From assembly GCF_014905415.1 (NCBI RefSeq), contig NZ_BNEO01000002.1, forward strand, positions 1,152,948 to 1,216,947: a stretch of DNA of 64,000 bases, read 5' to 3'. The notes below the pieces were generated by a model. That model ran no database searches. It was not told the origin of the DNA and saw only the letters and a list, made by a program, of their open reading frames with translations. This DNA is from Virgibacillus salexigens (GTDB taxonomy: Bacteria > Bacillota > Bacilli > Bacillales > Amphibacillaceae). Shown piece after piece: positions 55,479 to 64,000 of this stretch (position 1 is its first letter; the number at the start of each line of letters is the position of its first letter). Both the position numbers and the translations under genes were made by a program.

Positions 55479-56280
55479 ATGCTCTAATTTGCTCGTTTAA
55501 TTCTTCTAAGTCCGTTAATCTTTCCCTGTATTTAATCAATTCATCTCGTTCTAAATGCCAACATAAATAATGTAACACATCAAGAAGTAAATACCAGTAC
55601 ATCCGTTCAATTAAATGGTCGTCACTAGTGACACCATAGTGCTCTAACCACTCATTCCAATTTTCTTTAGGAATATACCAGTTTAATATCATTCCATAAT
55701 CTGTTACAGGATCTGCAATCAGAGCATTATCCCAATCAATCAAATGAAGATGTCCTTCTTTTGAAAGTAAAATGTTATTATGATTTAAATCACCATGACA
55801 TACGACCAATTTTTGCTTTCTAGTAATTGGTAATAATTGCTCCAAAAAAACAAGTGCTATTCTTACTTGATCTTGGTTAAATAAACCAATACGCTCTAAT
55901 CTCAATCTTATATTAGAAAAACTTTCATCAGATGTGACAGGTTTTTTCCCTAATCGCATAAGCATATATAATAATTCCGAGGAATGGTGGATTTTGTGCA
56001 GCAGCTCAGCAACACGTAAATGCTGCATTTCTGCTGGCTTCAATTCCCTTCCTTCAAGCCATTCCTGTGCTGTAATCACATCACCATTTTCCATACGTTT
56101 TGTCCAAATTAGCTTGGGAACAATTCCTTCGGCTGATAATACAGCCAAAAATGGCGAAGAATTACGTTTTAAAAATAATCGTTGATTCTCTTTTGTAGCT
56201 AGATAAGCATCTCCAGTCAATCCCCCTGCTGGAGTAATCTCCCATTCATAACCTAGAACTCGCTTCAGCCAGTCCACCAT
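55465..56280 (-). CDS. ytmP: YtmP, aminoglycoside phosphotransferase-like kinase
   Basis: 271 residues. Kinase-like fold: FLKRNSSPFLA, VCHGDLNHNNILLSKEGHLHLIDWDNALIADPVTDYG contains the catalytic HGDLNHNN and metal-binding IDWD (here quoted in parts of one stretch). Known role: unknown; the fold suggests a small-molecule or choline-like kinase. SD GAGGA lies before the ATG at 56280. It overlaps ytzH by 14 bp at the 3' end. Confidence 0.88.
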   Translation of the reverse strand: MVDWLKRVLGYEWEITPAGGLTGDAYLATKENQRLFLKRNSSPFLAVLSAEGIVPKLIWTKRMENGDVITAQEWLEGRELKPAEMQHLRVAELLHKIHHSSELLYMLMRLGKKPVTSDESFSNIRLRLERIGLFNQDQVRIALVFLEQLLPITRKQKLVVCHGDLNHNNILLSKEGHLHLIDWDNALIADPVTDYGMILNWYIPKENWNEWLEHYGVTSDDHLIERMYWYLLLDVLHYLCWHLERDELIKYRERLTDLEELNEQIRAFNVH

Positions 56281-56391
56281 AAATTCCTCACATCTTTCAA
56301 AATTTAGCGTTCAATAATACATTTTATCTAGTTCTAAGCAAAAATACAAATATGTGAATAGTTTAGCATGTTCTTCGCTTCCCCACCACAG

Positions 56392-57318
56392 TCAATTATT
56401 TTCTTCTGTGAATCCAAAAGCATACGTTTCTTCATCCCATTCCGGCCGCTTGACTGAGCTTGTTTGACAATGTTTTAATAATGCATCTGCCACTCGCAAT
56501 TGCTGGTTTTTTAATGGTGAAGACAAACTACGCATTGTTAAGAACCATTCTTCATATTGCTTTCTACCAACGAGCTGAGTATAAAAAGGTTCGTCAGTAT
56601 ACAGTATTTCGTTTGTTTTTGATAATACTGTCTTCTTAATTGGAAATTCTAAATCATGAAAGGCAAGTACACTTTTTATGATTTGTTCAGTCCGTTTTAA
56701 AGCGATATGAGGATTTATAATTTTATATCGCTTATCTTGTACATCCACTGTCCATGTTCGTTCATCACTAGCGATAATCATAGCATCTTTACCCTCATCC
56801 ATTAAATATATAATTTCTATATTAATCGGCGTAATTACAATGATTTCTCCCTCTATTGGTGCTTTTTTTATATTAAAAATTGGATAATACATAATGAGAT
56901 ATGTATCTGGAAAGCGCTGAAGAAAATATTTTATTTCCGGATCATAGCTGTATTTTTGATTAATATAAGAAATATCCGTTATTGTGGAAGTTGCCCACTT
57001 CATCTGAATCTCCATTAAACGATTCAAGAAATAATGCTTTAGCTCTTCTTTGGTAGGTGGTAAAGATTCTGTATGATCTCGCTCCCCTGTTACATCTACC
57101 CTCGGTTTCTGTTTCCACCGTTTCCATTTGGAAAAACGTGATGATTTAGGAGATGCTTCTTCTTCCTCCGGTTCCTCTACGATCTGCTCCCATTCTACAG
57201 TCAATTTTTTCCAATTTTCTTGTTTCAATCGTATAAACTGACTTGGATAGCGAAATGGGTTCCATTCATAGCGAGAAATATAATCTTGAAGCTTAATTAA
57301 TTGAGCCAGATGCTCCAC
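56392..57318 (-). CDS. ytlQ: YtlQ-like hypothetical protein (start uncertain)
   Basis: About 309 residues. It shows a polar linker rich in Glu/Lys (EEPEEEEASPKSSRF) near 50-75 and an alpha/beta part including IVITPINIEIIYLMDEGKDA. A nuclease-related (NERD-like) fold is possible but not shown. Position after thpR matches B. subtilis YtlQ, a protein of unknown function. The start is unclear: GTG at 57318 is used, but AAGGGGGTG places best before CTG at 57309. It overlaps thpR by about 26 bp. Confidence 0.78.
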   Translation of the reverse strand: MEHLAQLIKLQDYISRYEWNPFRYPSQFIRLKQENWKKLTVEWEQIVEEPEEEEASPKSSRFSKWKRWKQKPRVDVTGERDHTESLPPTKEELKHYFLNRLMEIQMKWATSTITDISYINQKYSYDPEIKYFLQRFPDTYLIMYYPIFNIKKAPIEGEIIVITPINIEIIYLMDEGKDAMIIASDERTWTVDVQDKRYKIINPHIALKRTEQIIKSVLAFHDLEFPIKKTVLSKTNEILYTDEPFYTQLVGRKQYEEWFLTMRSLSSPLKNQQLRVADALLKHCQTSSVKRPEWDEETYAFGFTEENN

Positions 57319-57874
57319 CCCCTTGTTCGTGAAACGTAGCAATTATTCTATATTTTGGAATACGGTTCGGATAAATACGAAATAGTGTAAATTCACGTAC
57401 ATCTATTTTTATGGGCCCCTGGACATTTGCTTTAACTTGATCCAACTTATTCAACCAATCGTTCTGTCCAATCCATTTTTTAGCTAACGTTATATGTGGT
57501 ATATAAATTCTGTTTTCCTTTGAAAATCCAACTTCCAAAGAAGCTAGTTCTATTTTTTGGTATAACGCAGTCAACTGCTTAGATAATTCGACAGAGACAT
57601 ATAATACTCTGGGTCTTGCTGGATTACCAAACGTTTCGATATTACCTGCTTTTAAAGTGAATCCCCGAAAAGAAATTTGATGTAAGCGATGAATCAATGC
57701 TTTTAATTTAATATCGGAAACAGGGCCTAAAAACTTTAATGTAATATGCATATCTTGCCAATCCGTCCATTGTTTGTATGGCAGATTGCTTATTTGCTGT
57801 TGCGTTAAAGAAAAACGTTCTTTCACATCATTAGACAATGGGACAGCTATAAAATAATGCGGTTCTCCAGTCAT
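57293..57874 (-). CDS. thpR: RNA 2',3'-cyclic phosphodiesterase (ThpR, 2H family)
   Basis: 193 residues. Two His-x-Thr-x motifs of the 2H phosphoesterases: DMHITLKFLG near residue 43 and YIPHITLAKKW near 130. Known role: opens cyclic phosphates in RNA or tRNA ends; B. subtilis YtlP. The start ATG follows GGAGG. It overlaps the ytlQ start, and lies 17 nt downstream of the pseudouridine synthase gene. Confidence 0.93.
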   Translation of the reverse strand: MTGEPHYFIAVPLSNDVKERFSLTQQQISNLPYKQWTDWQDMHITLKFLGPVSDIKLKALIHRLHQISFRGFTLKAGNIETFGNPARPRVLYVSVELSKQLTALYQKIELASLEVGFSKENRIYIPHITLAKKWIGQNDWLNKLDQVKANVQGPIKIDVREFTLFRIYPNRIPKYRIIATFHEQGGGASGSIN

Positions 57875-57891
57875 GATAAGCCTCCAATGTT

Positions 57892-58602
57892 TTAGGGGTT
57901 GTTTAATAATTGAAGTTCTTCTTCTGTAAGTTCACGATATTCTCCTAAAGCTAAAGATTGATCAAGCTTTAATCTCCCCATTTGCATGCGTTTTAAATAA
58001 ATTACTGGTTTATCAATCGCATGAAACATCCTTTTCACTTGGTGGAATTTTCCTTCAGTAATGGTTACAAGTACTTCAGATATTTCCCCGCGATGTAAGA
58101 TGGACAAACCAGCGGGTTTAGTCACATATCCATCATTTAATTGAATGCCATTACGAAAAGATGTAATGTCATTTTCCGTAATAATTCCATCGATTTTAGC
58201 GTAATATGTCTTATCAATGTTTTTCTTTGGAGATAACAAATGATGGGCCATCTTCCCATCATTTGTTATTAATAATAGTCCTTCTGTATCTTTATCCAAC
58301 CTCCCAACAGGAAAAGGTTGAAAATTTTGTAATGCTGGAGGTAGCAGATCAATGACGGTCTTATCTCGCTTATCTTCCGTAGCAGAAATAACCTGAGGAG
58401 GTTTGTTCATCATCATGTAAATATATTTTCGATACTTTATTAATGTATCATTTACTTTAATCATATCCTCATATGGATTTATATGCAAAGCACTATTTTT
58501 AACGATAGAACCATTAACAAAAACTTGTTTTTTCTTAAGTAATACCTTCACATCTTTACGACTACCATAACCTGTATTCGCCAAAAATTTATCAATTCGC
58601 AT
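57892..58602 (-). CDS. RsuA-family 16S rRNA pseudouridine synthase
   Basis: 236 residues. N-terminal S4 domain MRIDKFLANTGYGSRKDVK; catalytic Asp in FPVGRLDKDTEGLLLITND; C-terminal GKFHQVKRMFHAI. Known role: converts a 16S rRNA uridine (516 in E. coli numbering) to pseudouridine. In B. subtilis a similar gene (ytzG) is next to ytgP. The SD GGAGG lies before the ATG; 12 nt from ytgP, so part of a ytgP-rsuA-thpR-ytlQ operon. Confidence 0.94.
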   Translation of the reverse strand: MRIDKFLANTGYGSRKDVKVLLKKKQVFVNGSIVKNSALHINPYEDMIKVNDTLIKYRKYIYMMMNKPPQVISATEDKRDKTVIDLLPPALQNFQPFPVGRLDKDTEGLLLITNDGKMAHHLLSPKKNIDKTYYAKIDGIITENDITSFRNGIQLNDGYVTKPAGLSILHRGEISEVLVTITEGKFHQVKRMFHAIDKPVIYLKRMQMGRLKLDQSLALGEYRELTEEELQLLNNP

Positions 58603-58614
58603 ATTCTTTCCTCC

Positions 58615-60237
58615 TTACCTTTGGAAGACTTTGTCCAACACACGGACTCGATTCCCTAATACTCTTTCCAATAAAGTGGATTTATAGGCAAGCCATAGAT
58701 AAACTGCTCCTCCGCCGATCACACCAATAATAAGCATGATAGCTGCCCCCCATCTTGTATCCTCATAAGGAACGGCAAAACCAACGAAATACTTAAGTAA
58801 GATAATACAACCACTCATAATGGTTACAAAAATCCCAATCAAAATCGTACGTTTAATTAACTGTTTATAAGAGAAATCAATGGAAGCACGGATTCTCCAA
58901 AGATTTAACATCACTGCAATACCAGCAGCAATTGCAGTTCCAAAAATAGCACCTTTTGCTCCAAATAAATAGATTAACTGTATATTGAATAGCACTTTAA
59001 CTAACAATCCTGCGGACAAACTAATAACTGCAAAACGTTGTTGGTTTATCCCTTGTAATACGGAGGATGAGACACTAAATAGTGCAAATAATAAAGCAAC
59101 TGGTGCATACCAAGCAAGCAATGGACCTGAAATATGCAGCTTATCCATTTCACCAAACAGTGTCCCATATGCTTCATTCGATAACATAGAAAGCCCGACA
59201 ACAGCAGGAATAACTAAAACCATAATAATTTGAAAAGCATGATTAATTTGCTGCTTCAATTGTGTTTGGTTTTGTTGCGTAAATGATTTGGTCATTTCAG
59301 GTAATATCGCCATTGATAAACCCGTTGCTAACGTAATTGGAATAATAACGAGCTTATGTCCATAAAAATTGATAACCGAGTACGTAAATTCCCAAATATC
59401 TTGTCGATCACTTGCTACCATTGAACGTTCAAATGTAAATTGATCTACTAATTGATATAATGGGATTGCTAATCCTACCAGTACAAATGGTCCTGCATAA
59501 CGGAACAATTCAGCAAACAAATCCTTCTTACGAACATCATGCGTATATGTTTGCTGATGAATTTGTTTTTCTAAAAATGGTTTTCTTTTACGCCAATACA
59601 ACCATAGAATGATTGATGATGCCAATGCGCCAAGAAAGGCTGCAAACGTAGAAAATCCAACAGCTGCAAGTATTGTTCCATCAAATATTTTTAGAATAAT
59701 GAATGAGCCGCCTAAAAGAAAAACAATCCGAACAATTTGTTCAACTACTTGCGAGACTGCCGTTGGTCCCATCGAGTTATGGCCTTGGAAAAAACCCCGG
59801 GCAATACTCATAGCTGGAATTATAATTAATGCAACACTTACCATACGAATCACAAAAGCTACATCGGCTACAGTAATACTATCTGGATCGTCACTCGTAA
59901 TCATCCCAGCTGCTAGCCAATCAGCACTAATAAACATGGCTAAAAAAGCCAAGGTTCCAGTTACAAGCATCAACGTTAAACCTGCACGGAACATGCGCAT
60001 ACCTGTTTCATAATCCCCTACTGCATTATATTTCGACACAAATTTAGATACTGCTAAAGGTACACCTACTGTTGATAAGCTTATAAAAATACTATAAGGC
60101 GTATATGCATAGGCAAACAGCGTACCACCGCTTGCTCCAACTAACGCATTAAAAGGAACGACATAGATCATGCCTAAAAACTTCGACAAAAAAGACGCCC
60201 CAGTTAATAACATGGTTCCTCGTACTATATTTGACAT
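58615..60237 (-). CDS. ytgP: MOP-family lipid flippase YtgP (MurJ-type)
   Basis: 540 residues with about 14 membrane helices. Family signs: start MSNIVRGTMLLTGASFLSKF, the FQGHNSMGPTAVSQVVEQIV loop (helix 4-5), and VLQGINQQRFAVISL. Known role of the B. subtilis orthologue: lipid II flippase (MurJ) exporting peptidoglycan precursors. First gene of a four-gene leftward operon. SD GGGTGA precedes the ATG. Confidence 0.95.
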   Translation of the reverse strand: MSNIVRGTMLLTGASFLSKFLGMIYVVPFNALVGASGGTLFAYAYTPYSIFISLSTVGVPLAVSKFVSKYNAVGDYETGMRMFRAGLTLMLVTGTLAFLAMFISADWLAAGMITSDDPDSITVADVAFVIRMVSVALIIIPAMSIARGFFQGHNSMGPTAVSQVVEQIVRIVFLLGGSFIILKIFDGTILAAVGFSTFAAFLGALASSIILWLYWRKRKPFLEKQIHQQTYTHDVRKKDLFAELFRYAGPFVLVGLAIPLYQLVDQFTFERSMVASDRQDIWEFTYSVINFYGHKLVIIPITLATGLSMAILPEMTKSFTQQNQTQLKQQINHAFQIIMVLVIPAVVGLSMLSNEAYGTLFGEMDKLHISGPLLAWYAPVALLFALFSVSSSVLQGINQQRFAVISLSAGLLVKVLFNIQLIYLFGAKGAIFGTAIAAGIAVMLNLWRIRASIDFSYKQLIKRTILIGIFVTIMSGCIILLKYFVGFAVPYEDTRWGAAIMLIIGVIGGGAVYLWLAYKSTLLERVLGNRVRVLDKVFQR

Positions 60238-60455
60238 TATTTCACCCGCATTTATCTACATAAATTATTAAAATTCGACACCATTATATCATTATACAGA
60301 AACTTCATTTCTGATAAAAAGAATCATTTGCACTATTTTATCACAATTTAACTGCATCATTATCAATTCAACTCCTATTTATTACATACCATCAGTAAAA
60401 AATTGTTCGTATTAATAGATCATGTTAATATACATACGGAAAGGAATGAAGAAAA

Positions 60456-61727
60456 TTGTCCTATGACGTAATAATAATTGGTGGTGGGCCTTCTGGTTTG
60501 ATGGCAGCTATTGCAGCTTCCGAATCAGGGGCGAAGACCTTATTAATTGAAAAAGGGAAGAAATTGGGAAAAAAATTAGCTATATCTGGGGGTGGCCGTT
60601 GCAATGTTACCAATCGCCTTCCTCAAGATGAAGTGATCAAACATATACCTGGCAATGGCAAATTTTTATATAGTGCATTTTCAGTATTTAATAATTACGA
60701 TATTATTGATTTATTTGAAGGACTAAACGTTCCTCTTAAAGAAGAAGACCACGGAAGAATGTTTCCTGTCTCTAATCAATCCAAAACCGTTGTTAACGCC
60801 CTTTTAAATCGGATGGATGAGTTACAGGTAGCAATAAAACTTGAAACTCCTGTGAAAGCTATTCATTATGACCAAGCTAACCATACGATTATTCTTCGAG
60901 ACGGTTCAAAAATAATGACAAAAGCATTGGTTATCGCAGTCGGTGGAAAAGCAGTACCACATACAGGTTCTACAGGGGACGGATATGCTTGGGCTAAAAA
61001 AGCAGGACATACTGTGACAGATCTATATCCTACTGAAGTGGCCCTAACCTCTAATGAACCTTTTATTCAAAATAAATCCCTTCAAGGTTTATCCTTACGG
61101 GATATAAAACTAACCGTTTTAAATAAAAATCATAAACCTATTGTATCTCATCAAATGGATATGATATTTACGCATTTTGGAGTTTCTGGTCCAGCTGTTC
61201 TGCGTTGTTCTCAATTTGTAGTAAAGGAATTACGTAAAGGGCAATCTTCAGTAACAATGCAGCTTGATACGATACCTCAACACAACGAACAAGAGCTATT
61301 TAATAAGTTACTGAAATTAGTCGAGGAGCATCCAAGGAAATCTCTAAAAAACTTACTGAAAGGTTGGATACCTGAACGATTGATGGCTTATTTATTTCAA
61401 CGACATGGCATTACTGACGATGAAAAAGGAAGTTCCATCTCAAAATTAACGATTCGCAATATCATTAAAGACTTTAAACAGTTTACATTTCAAGTTCATG
61501 GCTCATTACCCCTTGATAAAGCATTTGTAACTGGAGGTGGTGTATCCATAAAAGAAATCGTACCAAATACAATGCAATCTAAAATCATGCATGGTCTATA
61601 TTTTTGTGGTGAGATCTTAGATATACATGGATATACAGGTGGTTATAATATTACTTCGGCTCTAGTCACAGGAAGATTGGCGGGACTAAATGCTGCGTTG
61701 GAAACAGGTTATTATGCTGGTAGTTGA
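60456..61727 (+). CDS. ytfP: HI0933-family flavoprotein (YtfP / BaiN-like)
   Basis: 423 residues. FAD-binding motif [18 protein letters not shown] at the N-terminus, the HI0933 motif [16 protein letters not shown], and C-terminal [16 protein letters not shown]. Known role: FAD-dependent oxidoreductase of unclear substrate. The start is TTG at 60456, with GGAAAGGA 10 nt upstream; the Met-less start fits the motif position. Diverges from ytgP. Confidence 0.93.
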   Translation: MSYDVIIIGGGPSGLMAAIAASESGAKTLLIEKGKKLGKKLAISGGGRCNVTNRLPQDEVIKHIPGNGKFLYSAFSVFNNYDIIDLFEGLNVPLKEEDHGRMFPVSNQSKTVVNALLNRMDELQVAIKLETPVKAIHYDQANHTIILRDGSKIMTKALVIAVGGKAVPHTGSTGDGYAWAKKAGHTVTDLYPTEVALTSNEPFIQNKSLQGLSLRDIKLTVLNKNHKPIVSHQMDMIFTHFGVSGPAVLRCSQFVVKELRKGQSSVTMQLDTIPQHNEQELFNKLLKLVEEHPRKSLKNLLKGWIPERLMAYLFQRHGITDDEKGSSISKLTIRNIIKDFKQFTFQVHGSLPLDKAFVTGGGVSIKEIVPNTMQSKIMHGLYFCGEILDIHGYTGGYNITSALVTGRLAGLNAALETGYYAGS

Positions 61728-61810
61728 TACTAGGCATTAAATTCAGCAAATGGATTAACCTAATAATGTCTGTTAATCAAACGATAAGGTTTAGAAAGGG
61801 TTGGTAAATA

Positions 61811-62029
61811 ATGCAAAAAAACGGAGTATGGTTACCTATTATTGCGTCTGTTGGTGTAGGAGCTGCCACATATTATACCATGACAAAAAACAATCAAAAT
61901 CTTGGACAAACCATGCAACAGATGATTCCATTCGTTTCCCAAATGACGAATTCAAATAATAGTAGCGGTAACAGTGGAAACACAAGCACAAGTAATTCCC
62001 AACAATTAGGACCTTATGGAATGAGCTAA
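61811..62029 (+). CDS. Small membrane-anchored protein with Asn/Ser/Gln-rich tail, 72 residues
   Basis: A hydrophobic segment near 6-22 (VWLPIIASVGVGAATYY) is followed by a polar tail rich in Asn, Ser, Gly and Gln (MTNSNNSSGNSGNTSTSNSQ). The SD AGAAAGG is about 10 nt before the ATG and a terminator follows, so it is plausibly expressed. I do not recognise a family. It sits beside ytfP, where B. subtilis has small sporulation-related genes. No function is assigned. Confidence 0.7.
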   Translation: MQKNGVWLPIIASVGVGAATYYTMTKNNQNLGQTMQQMIPFVSQMTNSNNSSGNSGNTSTSNSQQLGPYGMS

Positions 62030-62038
62030 GCAGGCACT

Positions 62039-62067
62039 AGCGCACCTAAATTTGGTGCGCTTTTAAT
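62039..62067 (+). terminator. Terminator of the 72-residue gene
   Basis: An 8-bp stem AGCGCACC (62039-62046) pairs with 62054-62061, then TTTTAATTT. Confidence 0.85.
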
Positions 62068-62129
62068 TTAGTTAGACGAATCGTAATATTTTGTGTAAAA
62101 TAGGGGGTATTATAAAAGGAGGGGAATCA

Positions 62130-63320
62130 TTGAAAGGACTAGGACTACTACTTAGAATAATTACAGCAATCCTTCTCGGTATTGTAATTGGGTCATTCGC
62201 GAATGACTGGCTTATTCGATTATTTGCAACGTTTAACGATATATTCGGTAATTTTCTAGAATTTATTATTCCATTAATTATTATAGGTTTCATTGCACCA
62301 GGTATTGGCTCAATGGGACGAGGTGCAGGTAAATTACTTGGACTAACAGGGGCAGTAGCTTATACATCAACCGTTGTTGCTGGAGTAATAGCATTTTTTG
62401 TAGCGAAAATCATCTATCCGACGTTTTTGAGCCAGCAATCCTTACAATCTTTTTCAGATCCTTCCAAGAGCCTTAGTGAAGGATTTTTCCAAGTTGAAAT
62501 GCCACCCCCAATGGAAATTATGACAGCTTTACTTCTGTCTTTTGTCATTGGTCTTGGTATTGCAACTATTAAAGGCGAAGCATTATATAAAATAACAACT
62601 GATTTCCGAGATATTATACAATTAGTTATTGAAAAAGTTATTATTCCTTTACTTCCAATCCATATTTTTGGAATATTTGCCAATATGACGGCAGCTGGTC
62701 AAGTGAGTACAATTTTAGCTGTATTTGCAAAAGTATTTGTTATGATTATTATTTTGCATTTACTTTATTTAATGCTTCAATATACATTAGCTGGAACGTT
62801 AAGTAAGCAAAACCCAATCAGTATGATAAAACGAATGATACCTGCATATTTTACAGCGTTAGGAACTCAATCTTCTGCCGCTACCATTCCAGTAACTTTA
62901 AAACATACAAAAACATTAAAAGTACGAGAAGGAATAGCTGATTTTACAGTTCCTTTACTCGCAAATATACATCTATCTGGAAGTACAATTACGTTAGTAA
63001 GTTGTTCTTTAGCTGTCATGTTTTTACAAGGAGAGCCTGGTACATTCTCAGCTGTATTTCCATTTATCTTAATGTTAGGTATAACAATGATTGCTGCTCC
63101 AGGGGTTCCTGGTGGTGCAGTAATGGCTGCTATTGGCTTGCTCAAAAGTATGCTAGGTTTTGACGCAACGATGGTATCTTTAATGATAGCTCTATACTTA
63201 GCACAAGACAGTCTTGGAACAGCTTGTAATGTTACAGGTGATGGAGCCATCACCTCTATAACGAATTCATTAAGTGGAAAAAAAGGCAGAAATCTTACAG
63301 AAGAAAATAACCTAACCTAA
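62130..63320 (+). CDS. Dicarboxylate/amino acid:cation symporter (DAACS family)
   Basis: 396 residues, about 8 membrane helices plus re-entrant loops. The serine-rich hairpin is TALGTQSSAATIPVTLKHT; the helix-7 region is LANIHLSGSTITLVSC; the substrate site holds GACN-like TACNVTGDGAI. Known role: Na+- or H+-coupled uptake of glutamate, aspartate, serine or C4-dicarboxylates; substrate cannot be assigned. The start is TTG at 62130 behind AAAGGAGGGG, not the upstream ATG at 62091. Confidence 0.93.
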   Translation: MKGLGLLLRIITAILLGIVIGSFANDWLIRLFATFNDIFGNFLEFIIPLIIIGFIAPGIGSMGRGAGKLLGLTGAVAYTSTVVAGVIAFFVAKIIYPTFLSQQSLQSFSDPSKSLSEGFFQVEMPPPMEIMTALLLSFVIGLGIATIKGEALYKITTDFRDIIQLVIEKVIIPLLPIHIFGIFANMTAAGQVSTILAVFAKVFVMIIILHLLYLMLQYTLAGTLSKQNPISMIKRMIPAYFTALGTQSSAATIPVTLKHTKTLKVREGIADFTVPLLANIHLSGSTITLVSCSLAVMFLQGEPGTFSAVFPFILMLGITMIAAPGVPGGAVMAAIGLLKSMLGFDATMVSLMIALYLAQDSLGTACNVTGDGAITSITNSLSGKKGRNLTEENNLT

Positions 63321-63369
63321 TCTTGTATTGCTGAATAAACTTTTAAGTTGTTGAATATATCGAATTAAC

Positions 63370-63408
63370 AATGGCCTCAGTCTTCGTTTTAAGAGTACTG
63401 AGGCCATT
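63370..63408. terminator. Bidirectional terminator between the symporter and rRNA operon
   Basis: A 12-bp perfect stem AATGGCCTCAGT (63370-63381) pairs with 63397-63408 in a 15-nt loop. T runs are modest on both strands. Confidence 0.8.
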
Positions 63409-63491
63409 TGTTTATATGGTTTTTTACAAATATTGACTTTTACTATTTCAGGCAGAGTTTGTAGGGATAAAATGAATATATTTAGTGTTAG

Positions 63492-63525
63492 AAAAGCTGT
63501 CCGTATAAACATACGAACAGCTTTT
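63492..63525 (-). terminator. Terminator of the rRNA operon
   Basis: A 15-bp stem with one mismatch, AAAAGCTGT.CGTAT (63492-63506), pairs with 63511-63525. On the - strand it ends in TTTTC and lies 6 nt past the 5S gene. Confidence 0.88.
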
Positions 63526-63531
63526 AAAATG

Positions 63532-63648
63532 GCCTGGCGGCGTCCTACTCTTGCAGGGGCAAAGCCCCAACTACCATCGGCGCTGGAGAGCTTAACTACT
63601 GTGTTCGGCATGGGAACAGGTGTGACCTCTCCGCTATTGCTACCAGAC
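63532..63648 (-). rRNA. rrf: 5S ribosomal RNA
   Basis: 117 nt. On the - strand it reads GTCTGGTAGCAATAGCGGAG and contains the conserved CCGAACACAGTAGTTAAGC and GAGTAGGACGCCGCC segments. The ends pair as helix I (GTCTGG with CCAGGC). It follows 23S in the usual order. Confidence 0.97.
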
Positions 63649-63922
63649 ATTCCTTAAAAATAAGGACAAATAATATTATATGAAGTTTCCTCGAAAAATG
63701 CAAGGATTTTTTGAAATTCTTCTAACTTCAGTCCCTAGCGACTCCTGTGACTTCCTTCTCCTCCGTGTGATAAGTCAACATCAATTCGCTCTGCTCCTTG
63801 TGTTTCCTCTATCTCCTTCGGAGTCGTCCAGTCCATTGTCGCTAAACAGGTACTTCCGTTTTCATTTGTACCCTAAAAACTAAATAAGAGATCATTCAAC
63901 GACGTTTCAAAGCCAAATTGGT
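63649..63922 (-). other. 23S-5S internal transcribed spacer
   Basis: About 274 nt with no tRNA gene and no supported ORF. It is longer than the minimal 5S spacer seen in many Bacillus operons. I see no conserved element by eye other than A/T-rich tracts. Confidence 0.7.
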
Positions 63923-64000
63923 TAGTTAAGTCCTCGATCGATTAGTATTCGTCAGCTCCACGTGTCACCACGCTTCCACCTCGAACCTATCAACCTCATC
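63923..64000 (-). rRNA. rrl: 23S ribosomal RNA, 3' end (cut by window edge)
   Basis: The - strand reads GATGAGGTTGATAGGTTCGA and continues to GAATACTAATCGATCGAGG, the well-known 3' end of Bacillus 23S rRNA. The exact 3' end near 63923 is approximate. Confidence 0.95.

Noticed and set aside
63433..63657. ORF on the + strand across the 5S region
   Set aside because: It is antisense to 5S rRNA and its terminator; such frames in rRNA loci are not coding.
1..64000. CRISPR arrays, insertion sequences, prophage, tRNA genes
   Set aside because: No repeat-spacer arrays, transposase genes, phage genes or tRNA cloverleaf sequences were recognised by eye. An automated tRNA and repeat scan would be needed to be sure.

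Overview
The window looks like chromosomal DNA of a low-GC, endospore-forming Gram-positive of the family Bacillaceae. Three things point there: strong AAGGAGG-type ribosome binding sites, spore genes (ytrH, ytrI, gerW, an alpha/beta SASP, refZ), and a gene order that follows the 'yt' region of Bacillus subtilis almost gene for gene. The sodium-type stator genes motP and motS and the protein sequences suggest a halotolerant or alkaliphilic relative such as Oceanobacillus. That genus call is inference from memory, not a search result. No CRISPR array, transposase, prophage or tRNA gene was seen.

Layout. 1-6.5 kb: 5' part of dnaE, ytrHI, a small orphan, nrnA, ytpI, ytoI, a small membrane protein and the prepilin peptidase comC. 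6.7-18.5 kb: ytkL, an M24 peptidase, ald, a UspA protein, a degenerate MoaB homologue, ytxK-ackA, tpx, ytfI-gerW, NAD kinase, ytcJ and a SASP gene. 18.6-29.7 kb: nifZ-thiI (tRNA thiolation), ezrA and refZ (division), ytsP, dgcP, rpsD with its leader, an alcohol dehydrogenase, and tyrS behind a T-box. 30-39.5 kb: a class A PBP, acuABC, motPS, ccpA and aroA. 39.6-50.5 kb: an FtsA/PilM-like protein with a long C-terminal extension, a gene-poor gap with overlapping micro-ORFs, ytxGH behind a sigma-B-like promoter, murC, a nicotinate phosphoribosyltransferase, sftA, and ytpRQP. 50.9-63.3 kb: ytoQ, a DUF84 NTPase, ytoP, ytzB, ytnP, trmB, ytzH, ytmP, ytlQ-thpR, an rsuA-family gene, ytgP, ytfP, a small orphan and a DAACS-type symporter. 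The right end holds a leftward rRNA operon end (5S and the 3' end of 23S).

Functional themes are central carbon flow and its control (ackA, acuABC, ccpA, ald), envelope and division (PBP, murC, ytgP, ezrA, refZ, sftA, FtsA-like), sporulation, translation (rpsD, tyrS, thiI, trmB, ytpR, thpR, rsuA type) and redox repair (tpx, ytsP, ytpP). Most of the window is ordinary conserved backbone. The points that stand out are: a thiol peroxidase with one cysteine, a MoaB homologue that has lost its signature residues, a comC that appears to start at CTG, the FtsA-like fusion protein, the micro-ORF locus at about 41.9-42.2 kb, and acuABC without acsA beside it. Promoter and terminator calls are by eye. 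Protein starts were moved from the longest frame to the codon behind a good Shine-Dalgarno sequence wherever the sequence decided it.
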